A DNA stretch of 64,000 nt, taken from positions 114,891 to 178,890 of the forward strand of contig NZ_FNJD01000006.1 of assembly GCF_900103185.1 (NCBI RefSeq), read 5' to 3'. Under the pieces are notes generated by a model, which saw nothing but the letters and a program-made list of their open reading frames with translations, searched no databases and had not been told where the DNA came from. Within the stretch, counting starts at the first letter, position 1. Each line of letters starts with the position of its first letter. Below, in pieces: positions 55,012 to 63,811 of the stretch. Source of the stretch: Sulfitobacter litoralis. GTDB lineage: Bacteria > Pseudomonadota > Alphaproteobacteria > Rhodobacterales > Rhodobacteraceae. The translations under genes were made by a program, and so were the position numbers.

Positions 55012-55268
55012 TCTGGCGCATCCCGCACAGCAGCACCGCGCAGCCAGCGCATAAAATAGATCACGGGCCAGCGCAGCACCGAACAGCCCGCCGCAAGTAT
55101 CAGCATTCCGACCCAAGGGCCGTGCTGTACCGTAACATAGCCCAGTACGGGGATACCCACGGCAATCAGCACATAGGCGCTGCGCCAGTGCTGGTCAGAA
55201 CTGGGCGTCATCGCCAGCACATTCGCGACGACGGCCCAGAAACAGGCAAGAACCAGGGATATACTCAT
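55008..55268 (-). CDS. DUF2484 family small membrane protein
   Basis: An 86-residue protein fitting the DUF2484 pattern seen in Rhodobacterales. It opens MSISLVLACFWAVVANVLAM, contains a short polar loop with DQHWR, a second and third hydrophobic stretch, and ends with RWPVIYFMRWLRG. Three membrane helices are likely. Both ends overlap neighbours by 4 bases (ATGA junctions), making a tight three-gene chain. The function is unknown. It resembles the next gene in its WAC/ACFW start and R-x-P...LRG ending, so the two may be ancient duplicates. Confidence 0.83.
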   Translation of the reverse strand: MSISLVLACFWAVVANVLAMTPSSDQHWRSAYVLIAVGIPVLGYVTVQHGPWVGMLILAAGCSVLRWPVIYFMRWLRGAAVRDAPE

Positions 55269-55516
55269 TTGGGTACCTCGGGGTTTTGTCCGCGCAGCTT
55301 GGCCAGCAAAAAGCGCAAGGGATTGCGGAACATGGACACAAAGGCAGCAAGTGCGAGCAAGGTGAACAGCCAGCCCTCCTGAAGGCCGATCAGAACGATC
55401 AGCACAGGTGCGGCAATCAGCAGTAAGATACCGGGAATATATTGAAGACGCATCGGCAGCGTCGCCACCGTGGCCGAGCAAAAGACCCACAGGATGCAAG
55501 CCCAAAGCAAGGTCAT
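55265..55516 (-). CDS. small membrane protein, DUF2484-like, 83 residues
   Basis: An 83-residue protein with about three hydrophobic segments. It starts MTLLWACILWVFCSATVATL and ends FRNPLRFLLAKLRGQNPEVP, echoing the layout of its downstream neighbour. The ATG at 55516 lies 32 bases after the murC stop, and its own stop overlaps the next start by 4 bases. It is the first of three coupled mini-genes between murC and murB. No catalytic residue or metal motif is seen. Membership of DUF2484 is likely but by eye only. Confidence 0.75.
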   Translation of the reverse strand: MTLLWACILWVFCSATVATLPMRLQYIPGILLLIAAPVLIVLIGLQEGWLFTLLALAAFVSMFRNPLRFLLAKLRGQNPEVPK

Positions 55517-55548
55517 AACCGGCCCCCATATACAGGGGTCGGTGCCAT

Positions 55549-56964
55549 TTATACGGCTTCCTTCTTTAACGCAGCCAGCGCGTCGGGCAAGGCGTTGGCC
55601 CATGTACTGATGGTGCCCGCCCCGAGGCAAACAACCATATCCCCCGGACCTGCCTTCTCGCGCACAAGCCGCGCCAGATCTTCCTCGCTTTGAACGGCGC
55701 GGGCATCGCGGTGGCCGTGACGGATCAGCCCTGCAACCAGATCGTCGCGCCCTGCCCCTTCGATGGGGTCTTCGCCGGCGGCATAGACCTCGGCGATGCC
55801 AACCACATCGGCATCGTTAAAGCAGGCACAGAATTCTTCGAAATGGTGGTGCAGGCGGCTGTAGCGGTGGGGCTGGTGCACGGCGATGACGCGCCCTTCG
55901 GTGGCCTGACGTGCAGCCTTGAGCACAGCGGTGATTTCAACCGGGTGGTGACCGTAGTCATCGATTATGGTCACACCGTCGACTTCACCCACTTTGGTAA
56001 AGCGCCGGTTCACACCGCCAAAGCCCGCCAGTGCGGCGCGGATTTCTTCGGCTTTCATGCCAAGGTGTCTGGACACCGCAACCGCCGCCATTGCGTTGGA
56101 TACGTTATGATCCCCCGGCATTGGCAAGCTACAATCCTTGATTGTGATCCCTTCGGCCTGAAACACGATATCGAAATGCGCCACGCCCGCCTTGTAGTGG
56201 AGGTTGATCGCGCGCACATCGGCTTGCGTGTTAAAGCCATATGTCATCACGCGGCGGTCGGTGATCTTGCCCACCAGCGCTTGCACTTCGGGGTGGTCAA
56301 TGCAGCAAACCGCCAGCCCGTAGAACGGAATGTTTGATACGAAGTCCAGAAACCCTTTGCGCAGGGTATCAAAGTCGCCCCAATGCTCCATATGTTCAGG
56401 GTCGATGTTGGTCACGATCGCAATGGTCGCCGGCAAACGGTTAAAGGTGCCGTCGGATTCATCCGATTCGACCACCATCCATTCGCCCTGCCCCATACGT
56501 GCATTCGAGCCATAGGCGTGGATGATCCCGCCATTCACGACAGTCGGGTCGATGCCACCTTTGACCAGCAGTTCGGCCACCATCGTTGTCGTGGTTGTCT
56601 TGCCGTGGGTTCCGGCAACGGCGATGTTGGATTTCAAGCGCATCAGCTCTGCCAGCATCTCTGCGCGGCGCACGATCGGCAGCCCTGCCACCCGTGCCGC
56701 ATCAAGTTCGGGGTTGCCCGGTTTGATCGCGGAAGAGATCACAATAACCGCGGCCCCTTCGATGTTCGCGGCCTGCTGACCCTCGAAAACAGTCGCGCCA
56801 AGATCCACCAGACGGTCTGTGATCTTGGTCGACTTCAGATCAGACCCCTGCACGCGATAGCCGTGGTTCAACAACACTTCGGCAATGCCTGACATGCCGA
56901 TACCGCCGATGCCTACGAAATGGATCGGGCCCACATCAGTCGGAAGCTTCGTGGCTGCGTTCAT
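55549..56964 (-). CDS. murC: UDP-N-acetylmuramate--L-alanine ligase
   Basis: The first Mur ligase, adding L-Ala to UDP-MurNAc; 471 residues. The N-terminal Rossmann part has [14 protein letters not shown] (about residues 16-29). The ATP loop is [10 protein letters not shown] (117-126). The central domain has the [14 protein letters not shown] catalytic region, and the C-terminal domain has the [10 protein letters not shown] block. MurG ends with a 4-base overlap at its start, so the two are coupled. All Mur-ligase invariants that I can place are present. Confidence 0.97.
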   Translation of the reverse strand: MNAATKLPTDVGPIHFVGIGGIGMSGIAEVLLNHGYRVQGSDLKSTKITDRLVDLGATVFEGQQAANIEGAAVIVISSAIKPGNPELDAARVAGLPIVRRAEMLAELMRLKSNIAVAGTHGKTTTTTMVAELLVKGGIDPTVVNGGIIHAYGSNARMGQGEWMVVESDESDGTFNRLPATIAIVTNIDPEHMEHWGDFDTLRKGFLDFVSNIPFYGLAVCCIDHPEVQALVGKITDRRVMTYGFNTQADVRAINLHYKAGVAHFDIVFQAEGITIKDCSLPMPGDHNVSNAMAAVAVSRHLGMKAEEIRAALAGFGGVNRRFTKVGEVDGVTIIDDYGHHPVEITAVLKAARQATEGRVIAVHQPHRYSRLHHHFEEFCACFNDADVVGIAEVYAAGEDPIEGAGRDDLVAGLIRHGHRDARAVQSEEDLARLVREKAGPGDMVVCLGAGTISTWANALPDALAALKKEAV

Positions 56965-58061
56965 CGTTTCTTTCCTTCGGTTGCCAGGGCTTCCACCATC
57001 TGGGCGAGTTCTTCTGCGGCGTCTGGTTTGGCGACAGATAGGGCGGCGCGTGACATCTGCAACGCGCCATCGGCGTGGGTCAGCACCATTTCAATTTGGG
57101 CGCGCAGGCTGTCGGGATTTGCCATGTTTTCGGGCACCATGATCGCGGCACCGGCGTCGACAAGCCCGCGGGCATTCGCGGATTGGTGATCGCCTGTGGC
57201 AGCCGCATAGGGGATCAGGATAGAGGGCCGCCCGATAATAGAGATATCGGCGACGCTGGACGCGCCCGCGCGGCTGATCACCAGCTGCGCTTCGGACATG
57301 CGGCGCGGCACATCGTGGAAAAACGGCTGCACATCTGCGCTGATACCATTTTCGGCATAGAAAGCCGCGACGCGTTCACCGTCTTCGTCGCGTGCCTGAT
57401 GGCTCACGCGGATATTGCGCAATAGATCCAGCGGCAGATCGGCGATGGCGGGGGGGATGACCTCGCTGAGGATCCGCGCGCCCTGGCTGCCGCCCATCAC
57501 TAACAGCTCCATCGGATAATCACCGGGCGCGATATAACCGGCACCGGCCCGTTCCAGCACGGTTGCACGCACCGGATTGCCAGTATGTTGCGCGCTTACC
57601 CCGTCGGGAAGCGTGGTCGGCCATGTCCCGCACGCCACCGCATCGACGCGTTTGGCGAACAGATTATTGACCCGCCCCAAGACGCCGTTTTGTTCATGGA
57701 TCATGCGTGGTTTGCGCAGCACCCATGCCGCGGCCAGAGCGGGGATCGACGGATAGCCCCCAAAGCCGACAACCACATCAGGTTTATCGCGCAGCATCCC
57801 AAAGACGCCGCCAATCACACCGCCCATAATTCGAAACGGCGCAATCGCCTTGGCCACGAGCCCGCCGCGCGCGAAAGTTGCGCTGTTGACCTGCTGGATC
57901 TCGACCGCGTCGGGAAAGCCGCTTGTGTAGCGCGCACCGCGCGCGTCCGTCGACAGCTTTACCCGCCAGCCGCGGGCCAACATGACTTCGGCCAGCGCCT
58001 GCGCGGGGAACATATGCCCGCCCGTGCCACCCGCCGCGATCACCAGCATCGGGGCGCTCAT
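56961..58061 (-). CDS. murG: UDP-GlcNAc:lipid I N-acetylglucosaminyltransferase
   Basis: A GT-B enzyme of 366 residues that turns lipid I into lipid II at the inner face of the membrane. The first glycine loop is [17 protein letters not shown] (about residues 9-25); the second half has [14 protein letters not shown], the [11 protein letters not shown] donor site, and [14 protein letters not shown]. It overlaps both ftsW (4 bases) and murC (4 bases), forming a coupled ftsW-murG-murC block. The length and motifs are standard. Confidence 0.97.
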   Translation of the reverse strand: MSAPMLVIAAGGTGGHMFPAQALAEVMLARGWRVKLSTDARGARYTSGFPDAVEIQQVNSATFARGGLVAKAIAPFRIMGGVIGGVFGMLRDKPDVVVGFGGYPSIPALAAAWVLRKPRMIHEQNGVLGRVNNLFAKRVDAVACGTWPTTLPDGVSAQHTGNPVRATVLERAGAGYIAPGDYPMELLVMGGSQGARILSEVIPPAIADLPLDLLRNIRVSHQARDEDGERVAAFYAENGISADVQPFFHDVPRRMSEAQLVISRAGASSVADISIIGRPSILIPYAAATGDHQSANARGLVDAGAAIMVPENMANPDSLRAQIEMVLTHADGALQMSRAALSVAKPDAAEELAQMVEALATEGKKR

Positions 58062-59227
58062 CGGGCGCGACCTCGTCCAAGTAGGTCAGAAATCTGGCCC
58101 TGCGGCCGCGACCGTGTAAACGCCAGCAACATGCCCACGGCGATACCCGATGCAATCACCGACGACCCGCCATAGCTGACAAACGGCAATGTCATACCCT
58201 TGGCCGGCAGCAGCCGCACGGCAACGCCCATATTGATCATCGCCTGCACGCCGAACATACACGCCAGTCCGGTGCCTGCCAGACGCACAAAGGGATCCCG
58301 CTCGCGCACCAGACGCAGCAGCGACCGCACAACGATCACGGCATAAAGCGCGATAACACACATCACGAGGATCAGCCCGTATTCTTCGGCCGCAACGGCA
58401 ATGATGAAATCGGTATGCGCATCGGGCAGCGACCATTTCACCTGCCCCTCGCCCACACCAACACCGAACAAACCGCCTTCGCGGATCGCATCCGTGGCAT
58501 AGCCAAGCTGCGTGCGCGGGTCGATATCGGGCGACAAGAAGCCGTCAATCCGGCGGGCAAAGTGTTCTGAATTGGAATAGGCAAAAGTGCCTGCCAGTAC
58601 GACGAGGCCAGCCATACCGACCAGCAGCACCAAAGGGGCACCTGCCACAAAATACATCACGCCCCAGCCGAACAGCACCAGACACGCCTGCCCAAAGTCG
58701 GGCTGTAGCGCCAGCATCAACACGATAGAAATACACAAGGCAAAGGACCACGTCTTGCCCGGAGGGCCGTTGATCTCGAGCGCCGCCGCCATCATCCACG
58801 CCGCGACGACCACAAAGCCGGGCTTGAGGAATTCTGACGGCTGGAAGGACGCAAAACCCATCGAATACCAGCGCACAGCACCCTTGCCGAAATCCGTTCC
58901 AAAGAACGGCAGCAGGGCCAGCGCGACAAAAGAAAGAAGAAAGCCGACAATCGCCAAGCGACGGACCATAATCGGTGTCATCATTGACGTCAGCACCATC
59001 GCGATCACAGCCAGCACGCCAAAGACGGCCTGCCGCTGTACATAATGGAACGAGTCAAACCCGTTTTTCGCGGCCAAGGGCGGCGACGCGGCCAGCCCTA
59101 GCAACATGCCCACGGCAAACAACAGGAGGATGCAAGACATCGCCCATTTGTCGATCGTACGCCACCATTTTGGAAGAATCGGTTCGCCATCCCGAACGGG
59201 AACCGCACCATAGACCATTTCTGTCAT
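58058..59227 (-). CDS. ftsW: peptidoglycan polymerase / lipid II-handling protein FtsW
   Basis: A SEDS-family membrane protein of 389 residues with about ten transmembrane helices. The SEDS marks are visible as [14 protein letters not shown] (with the essential Asp), the [16 protein letters not shown] loop and [11 protein letters not shown] near the C-terminus. It polymerises septal glycan together with FtsI, which is not in this window. It heads the coupled ftsW-murG-murC block. Upstream are 111 non-coding bases and then the redoxin gene on the same strand. Confidence 0.96.
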   Translation of the reverse strand: MTEMVYGAVPVRDGEPILPKWWRTIDKWAMSCILLLFAVGMLLGLAASPPLAAKNGFDSFHYVQRQAVFGVLAVIAMVLTSMMTPIMVRRLAIVGFLLSFVALALLPFFGTDFGKGAVRWYSMGFASFQPSEFLKPGFVVVAAWMMAAALEINGPPGKTWSFALCISIVLMLALQPDFGQACLVLFGWGVMYFVAGAPLVLLVGMAGLVVLAGTFAYSNSEHFARRIDGFLSPDIDPRTQLGYATDAIREGGLFGVGVGEGQVKWSLPDAHTDFIIAVAAEEYGLILVMCVIALYAVIVVRSLLRLVRERDPFVRLAGTGLACMFGVQAMINMGVAVRLLPAKGMTLPFVSYGGSSVIASGIAVGMLLAFTRSRPQGQISDLLGRGRAR

Positions 59228-59338
59228 GGGACCTGCCTTACACTGCCTCGTTCCGCCCCTTTTCGGGGTCTAACTTGCAGTGTAGCGCGAAAGGTCACGC
59301 GGGGCTAGTCTGTTTTAACCAGCCCCGCGCAAAGCTGC

Positions 59339-59866
59339 CTATGCGCCCGCGTGTGTGCCGCGGATCGGATAGTCATTGTCACGCACGAACTTGATACCCT
59401 TCAGCAGCCCTTCCAGGTCAGGCCTTGCGAATGGCGCGTTCGAGATATCGAGAATCTGGATATTGCCATCAGCGTTGACGACAAAGACGCCCGGCTCGGC
59501 AAAGGGCTGGTCGGTCTCGAGCGGGCTACGCGGGTCGGAGACATACAGCCCAAGATCCTGCATTTGCGCGATGCTCAAATCATAGCCCACAGTCAGGGAC
59601 AGGTCTTGCTCTTGCGCCATCTCGCGCGCTTTATTTTTCGGGTCGCCCGACACCGCCACGACGTCTACGCCAGCCTCGTTAAAGTCCGCGACCAACCCGT
59701 CCAGCGTCTTGAGATAGGTTTTGCAGATCGGGCAGTGCAGCCCGCGGTAGACGACCACCAATTGCCAGTCAAATTCGCCCCGTGGGGTGCCAAGGGTCAG
59801 CATCCCGCCCTGCAGCTCTGCCACGGTTAGTTTCGGAAATGCGTTGCCTGCGTCTAGTACGTTCAT
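59339..59866 (-). CDS. peroxiredoxin-like redoxin family protein with CxxC
   Basis: A thioredoxin-fold AhpC/TSA-type protein of 175 residues. The redox centre is Cys45-Pro-Ile-Cys48 in YRGLHCPICKTYL; the Cys45 position matches the peroxidatic cysteine, and a second Cys two residues on is thioredoxin-like. VDVVAVSGDPKNKA and PGVFVVNADGNIQI are the usual strands. No signal peptide is seen, so it acts in the cytoplasm. It stands between ftsW and a divergent flavoprotein, and whether it is a peroxidase or a disulphide reductase cannot be decided from sequence. Confidence 0.85.
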   Translation of the reverse strand: MNVLDAGNAFPKLTVAELQGGMLTLGTPRGEFDWQLVVVYRGLHCPICKTYLKTLDGLVADFNEAGVDVVAVSGDPKNKAREMAQEQDLSLTVGYDLSIAQMQDLGLYVSDPRSPLETDQPFAEPGVFVVNADGNIQILDISNAPFARPDLEGLLKGIKFVRDNDYPIRGTHAGA

Positions 59867-59979
59867 CGGGTCTCTCCTGTAATTGCTTCGTTACTGTCGG
59901 AGGTAATGCTCATCCGCGTGATTGCCACCCCGCTCACATCCACTTGACCGACCTGCCCTGCTCAGGCAAAGGCGGGACC

Positions 59980-61161
59980 ATGCAATATGATACGGTCATT
60001 TTAGGCGCAGGGGCCGCAGGCATGATGTGCGCGGCCCACGCGGGCGGGTCGGTGTTGGTCGTGGACCATGCCAAAGCACCGGGCGAGAAAATCCGCATCT
60101 CGGGCGGCGGGCGCTGTAACTTTACCAATATGCACTGCACGCCCCAAGCCTTCATCTGCGCCAATCCCCATTTCGCTAAATCAGCCCTTGCACGCTATAC
60201 CCAGTGGGATTTCATCGAACTGGTCGACGCGCATGGCATCGCATGGCACGAGAAAACCCTCGGCCAGCTCTTCTGCGACACCTCCGCCAAAGAGATTGTC
60301 GCCATGCTGCGCGGACTGATGCAAAAGGCTGGTGTGGATTTGCAGTTGCTCAGCACGCTAACCGATATCGCCGCGACGGATGCCGGCTACAGTATGACCT
60401 TGCACACGCCCGACGGCACAACGCCGATCACCGCGCGCAATCTTGTCGTTGCTTCAGGCGGGAAATCTATTCCCAAGATGGGCGCGACTGGTCGCGCCTA
60501 CGAGATCGCGGCGCAGATGGGCATTCCCATGACCGACACCCGCGCAGGGCTGGTCCCCTTTACTTTCACCGACGCACGCTTTGCCCCGATATCCGGCACC
60601 GCAACGCCTGCGCGTGTGACCGCCCAAGGCCCCGCGTTTGACGAAGCCTTGCTGTTTACCCACCGTGGCCTTTCCGGCCCTGCGATCCTTCAAGCCTCCA
60701 GCTACTGGACTGAAGGCGCACCGATCACGGTCAACCTGCTGCCCGACATTGATCTGCTGAGCAAACTGCGCGCGCAACGCCAAAGCTATGGCCGCCGCAA
60801 CCTCACGACCGAACTCGCCCATCACCTGCCCGCGCGGCTGGTCGATCACCTTGCGGGCATCATGGATTTGGGCGGCAACCTCGCAGATTGGTCGGACGCA
60901 AAGCTCACCGCGTTGATTGACGCGCTGTCGAACTGGACGATGACCCCTTCGGGCACCGAAGGCTACCGCACCGCCGAAGTCACCCTTGGCGGGATCGACA
61001 CCGATGCTCTATCGTCCAAAACGATGGAGGCAAAAATACGCCCCGGTCTCTACTTCATTGGCGAGGCCGTCGACGTGACCGGTTGGCTGGGCGGCTATAA
61101 CTTCCAGTGGGCATGGTCCTCGGCGATGGCCTGCGCCGCCCATATCGCGCAGAAACAGTAA
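59980..61161 (+). CDS. BaiN/RdsA (HI0933-like) NAD(P)/FAD-dependent oxidoreductase
   Basis: A flavoprotein of 393 residues. The N-terminal dinucleotide motif ILGAGAAGMMCA is followed by the family-specific ISGGGRCNFTN block near residue 43. A mid-region VASGGKSIPKMGATGRAYE and a C-terminal GLYFIGEAVDVTGWLGGYNFQWAWSS (quoted here as its outer parts: GLYFIGEAVDV and GGYNFQWAWSS) complete the FAD site. Family members are uncharacterised or linked to steroid or redox reactions. The ATG at 59980 follows AAGGCGGGACC; the longer frame is a poor start within the redoxin gene. It is divergent from the redoxin gene and converges with murD. Confidence 0.9.
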   Translation: MQYDTVILGAGAAGMMCAAHAGGSVLVVDHAKAPGEKIRISGGGRCNFTNMHCTPQAFICANPHFAKSALARYTQWDFIELVDAHGIAWHEKTLGQLFCDTSAKEIVAMLRGLMQKAGVDLQLLSTLTDIAATDAGYSMTLHTPDGTTPITARNLVVASGGKSIPKMGATGRAYEIAAQMGIPMTDTRAGLVPFTFTDARFAPISGTATPARVTAQGPAFDEALLFTHRGLSGPAILQASSYWTEGAPITVNLLPDIDLLSKLRAQRQSYGRRNLTTELAHHLPARLVDHLAGIMDLGGNLADWSDAKLTALIDALSNWTMTPSGTEGYRTAEVTLGGIDTDALSSKTMEAKIRPGLYFIGEAVDVTGWLGGYNFQWAWSSAMACAAHIAQKQ

Positions 61162-61232
61162 TTTCCAAGTGGCCCCAAATCCCGGGGGAGCCGCCAAAGG
61201 CGGCGGGGGCAGCGCCCCCCTCTGTCACGTCA
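61162..61232 (-). repeat. dispersed intergenic repeat with hairpins, copy 2 (inverted)
   Basis: The 83-base gap between the converging BaiN-type gene and murD carries, on the minus strand, a GGGGGGCGCTGCCCCC hairpin, a GCCGCC...GGCGG stem and the core CTCCCCCGGGATTTGG plus a CCA and TTGGAAA block (61162-61190). The core agrees with 7068-7096 in 26 of 29 bases, and the order of stems is the same. It may double as the bidirectional terminator here. Confidence 0.7.
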
Positions 61233-61244
61233 TCAAGGACGCGC

Positions 61245-62648
61245 TTACCCGTCTGCCAGATGCTTTTGCACCTGCGCGACAAAGTCCTCTCCGCGCCGCT
61301 CGAAACTGTCGTATTGATCAAAGCTTGCCGCCGCAGGGGCCAGCAACACGACGTCCCCCGCCTCTGCCTCTTCGACAGCGCGCGCGACTGCGACCTCCAT
61401 CGTGCCGCAGACCTCTGCCTCTACGCCCAGCTTCATGGCGAACTGCGCCGCCTCGCGCCCGATAACATAGGCTTTGCGAACGGTCTCAATGGCCGCTGAC
61501 AAGCTGCCCAAGCCCCCCTCTTTCTCCAGCCCACCGCAAATCCAACGTATATTCTGGAACGCCGCCAGCGCTTTAACGGCGCTGTCCACATTGGTGGCCT
61601 TGCTGTCGTTGACAAAGCGAACACCACCCGCCTCGCCCACGGTCTGGCTGCGATGCGGCAGGCCGCCAAACGAATGGAACGCCGCCTCGATAATCTTGGG
61701 CGCGAACCCCAGCGTGCGGCAGGCGGCATAGGCGGCGCAGGCGTTTTGGTGGTTATGAGCGCCGGGCAGTCCGGTCACACCGCGCAGATCGATCGACGCC
61801 ACTTGTTTGCCATTGCGATACTCCGACAAGAACCCCTTGCGCGCAAAGACCTGCCAGCCAAGCCCGGTGAGCTTGCGATCAACCGAAACGCGGATCACCC
61901 TGTCGTCGGCAGCCCCTTCGCTCAGTTGTCCTGCAAGAAAACGCCCTTCGGGTTCGTCCACACCGATGACGGCGCGGTCCGGCCCGCCTTCGGCAAACAG
62001 CCGACGTTTGGCCGCGAAATAGCCGCCCATGCCTGCATGGCGATCCAGATGATCGGGGCTGAGGTTCGTGAACACGGCGACATCCGGGGTCAGGTTGCGC
62101 GCCAAATCGGTCTGGTAGCTCGACAATTCCAGCACCACGACCTCGCCATCAATCGCGGGTTCGATGTCCAGCACGCCGCGTCCGATGTTACCGGCCAGCT
62201 GTGTCGGTCGCCCTGCATGCTTGAGGATGTGATGCACCAACGCCGATGTGGTTGATTTGCCGTTCGATCCGGTGATCGCAATGATCTTGGGTACGACATC
62301 AAAGTTGTCCCAGGCCAAAGTCGCAAAGCTTTGAAAGAACAGCCCGATATCGTTGTCGACCGCGACGCCGGCCTCTTGTGCGGCCACGATGACGGGATTG
62401 GGCGCGGGGTACAGATGCGGGATACCGGGCGAGACAATCAACCGGGCGATATCGTCAAAGGCACCCGGTTGGCCAAGATCAACACAATCGAACCCTTCTG
62501 CTTGCGCCGCGCCACGCGCTGCGGGGTTATCGTCCCAACAAACCGGCACCGCCCCCCCTGCCGCCAGCGCGCGGGCCGCAGACAAGCCCGACCGCCCGAG
62601 CCCCAGAATGGCGACCTTTGCGCCGGTCAAACCTTGAACTGGTATCAT
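61245..62648 (-). CDS. murD: UDP-N-acetylmuramoylalanine--D-glutamate ligase
   Basis: The second Mur ligase, adding D-Glu to UDP-MurNAc-L-Ala; 467 residues. [11 protein letters not shown] lies near residue 15, the ATP loop TGSNGKSTT is at 126-134, and further blocks are [21 protein letters not shown] and the C-terminal [12 protein letters not shown]. The ATG at 62648 has AGGAGAG upstream; the longer frame overlaps glsA and is spurious. It is separated from ftsW by the redoxin and flavoprotein genes, and glsA replaces the expected upstream mraY, so the division cluster is interrupted here. Confidence 0.96.
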   Translation of the reverse strand: MIPVQGLTGAKVAILGLGRSGLSAARALAAGGAVPVCWDDNPAARGAAQAEGFDCVDLGQPGAFDDIARLIVSPGIPHLYPAPNPVIVAAQEAGVAVDNDIGLFFQSFATLAWDNFDVVPKIIAITGSNGKSTTSALVHHILKHAGRPTQLAGNIGRGVLDIEPAIDGEVVVLELSSYQTDLARNLTPDVAVFTNLSPDHLDRHAGMGGYFAAKRRLFAEGGPDRAVIGVDEPEGRFLAGQLSEGAADDRVIRVSVDRKLTGLGWQVFARKGFLSEYRNGKQVASIDLRGVTGLPGAHNHQNACAAYAACRTLGFAPKIIEAAFHSFGGLPHRSQTVGEAGGVRFVNDSKATNVDSAVKALAAFQNIRWICGGLEKEGGLGSLSAAIETVRKAYVIGREAAQFAMKLGVEAEVCGTMEVAVARAVEEAEAGDVVLLAPAAASFDQYDSFERRGEDFVAQVQKHLADG

Positions 62649-62694
62649 GCCTGCTCTCCTGTTAGCGATGACCCTGAAACGTTCGGAGCCTTTA

Positions 62695-63606
62695 ATGCCC
62701 CATCTGCCAGAGATTTTAGCCCAGCTCAACGCTGACATGCGCGCCACGGATGACTGGGGTGATATAGCAGCCTATATCCCGCAGTTGGCCTCTGTCGATC
62801 CCGCGCAATTTGCGATCGTCGTGACCACGGCGGATGGCGAAGTCTTCACCGCCGGAGACGTGGATACACCGTTCTCGGTGCAATCCATCACCAAGATCTT
62901 CACGCTCGCCATCGCCCTTGGCAGATCCGGCGACCAATTATGGAAACGCGTGGGACGCGAACCGTCGGGACGGGCGTTCAACTCTATCGTGCAGCTCGAG
63001 GCGGAGCAGGGCCGGCCGCGCAATCCCTTTATCAATGCCGGCGCGATTGTCACCACTGACGAAGTGCTGACGGGGCGCGAACCGCGCGAGACGCTGGCAG
63101 AGATCCTGCAGTTCGTGCGCGCAGCCGCCAGCGATGATGACATCCACATCAATGAAAAAGTCGCGGCATCCGAAACCGCTCACGGTCACCGCAACTTTGC
63201 GCTGGCGCATTTTCTGGCATCCTGCGGCAATCTGAACAATGCACCTGAAAAGACGCTCGGCACTTATTTCCACCACTGCGCTATTGATATGTCCGCGCGG
63301 CAACTGGCAATGGCCGGACGGTTCCTGATCGAAACCGACAAGCTGCCGCGCATGATTCTGCCGGCACGCATTCGACGGCTGAACGCGCTGATGCTAACCT
63401 GTGGGCACTATGACGGGTCGGGCGACTTTGCCTACCGTGTGGGGCTTCCAGCGAAATCCGGCGTCGGCGGTGGCATCCTCGCCATTGTCCCCGGTCGCGC
63501 CAGCATCGCGGTCTGGTCGCCGGGCCTCAACCGCTATGGCAATTCGAAAAAGGGCACCCAAGCCATGGCGCGGCTCGCCCGCGAAATGGGCTGGTCGATC
63601 TTCTAA
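62695..63606 (+). CDS. glsA: glutaminase
   Basis: Hydrolyses glutamine to glutamate and ammonia; 303 residues with the beta-lactamase-like fold. The catalytic Ser64-x-x-Lys67 lies in [11 protein letters not shown], and further family marks are [19 protein letters not shown] and [12 protein letters not shown] near the C-terminus. The ATG at 62695 follows GGAG and gives the usual 303-310 residue length; upstream ATGs would overlap the murD start. It is divergent from murD with only 46 bases between the two starts. Confidence 0.96.
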   Translation: MPHLPEILAQLNADMRATDDWGDIAAYIPQLASVDPAQFAIVVTTADGEVFTAGDVDTPFSVQSITKIFTLAIALGRSGDQLWKRVGREPSGRAFNSIVQLEAEQGRPRNPFINAGAIVTTDEVLTGREPRETLAEILQFVRAAASDDDIHINEKVAASETAHGHRNFALAHFLASCGNLNNAPEKTLGTYFHHCAIDMSARQLAMAGRFLIETDKLPRMILPARIRRLNALMLTCGHYDGSGDFAYRVGLPAKSGVGGGILAIVPGRASIAVWSPGLNRYGNSKKGTQAMARLAREMGWSIF

Positions 63607-63615
63607 CCCCGCCCC

Positions 63616-63677
63616 GCTTCATTTTGCCAAATAAACTCCGTGGGAAGCGGCCAAGGGCCGCGTGGGGGCCAGCCCCC
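63616..63677. repeat. dispersed intergenic repeat with two hairpins after glsA
   Basis: The AT-rich tag GCTTCATTTTGC plus TAAACTCCG (63616-63643) matches 23568-23595 in 25 of 28 bases. It is followed by GCGGC-CAAG-GGCCGC-like pairing and then GGGGGCCAGCCCCC (63664-63677), identical to 7036-7049. It probably serves as the glsA terminator and links the two repeat families. Confidence 0.65.
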
Positions 63678-63727
63678 AGCCGTTCTGATTTATGTGGTTC
63701 GCTGACATCTAACGTTGACACTGGGAG

Positions 63728-63755
63728 GCCATAAGGCATTGATATGCCTTATGGC
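63728..63755. repeat. perfect inverted repeat, 11-base arms
   Basis: GCCATAAGGCA (63728-63738), loop TTGATA, TGCCTTATGGC (63745-63755). A TATAAA follows immediately at 63756-63761. The arms have no GC clamp typical of local terminators. It may be a protein-binding or recombination site. Confidence 0.75.
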
Positions 63756-63789
63756 TATAAAATCCAATGACCTTAAATACGCAGAGAAA

Positions 63790-63811
63790 CTCTCGAAGAA
63801 TTCTTCGAGAG
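63790..63811. repeat. perfect 22-base palindrome
   Basis: CTCTCGAAGAATTCTTCGAGAG reads identically on both strands with no spacer. It lies 35 bases after the first inverted repeat. A shorter CCCACGG-A-CCGTGGG pair follows at 63834-63848. Confidence 0.85.
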
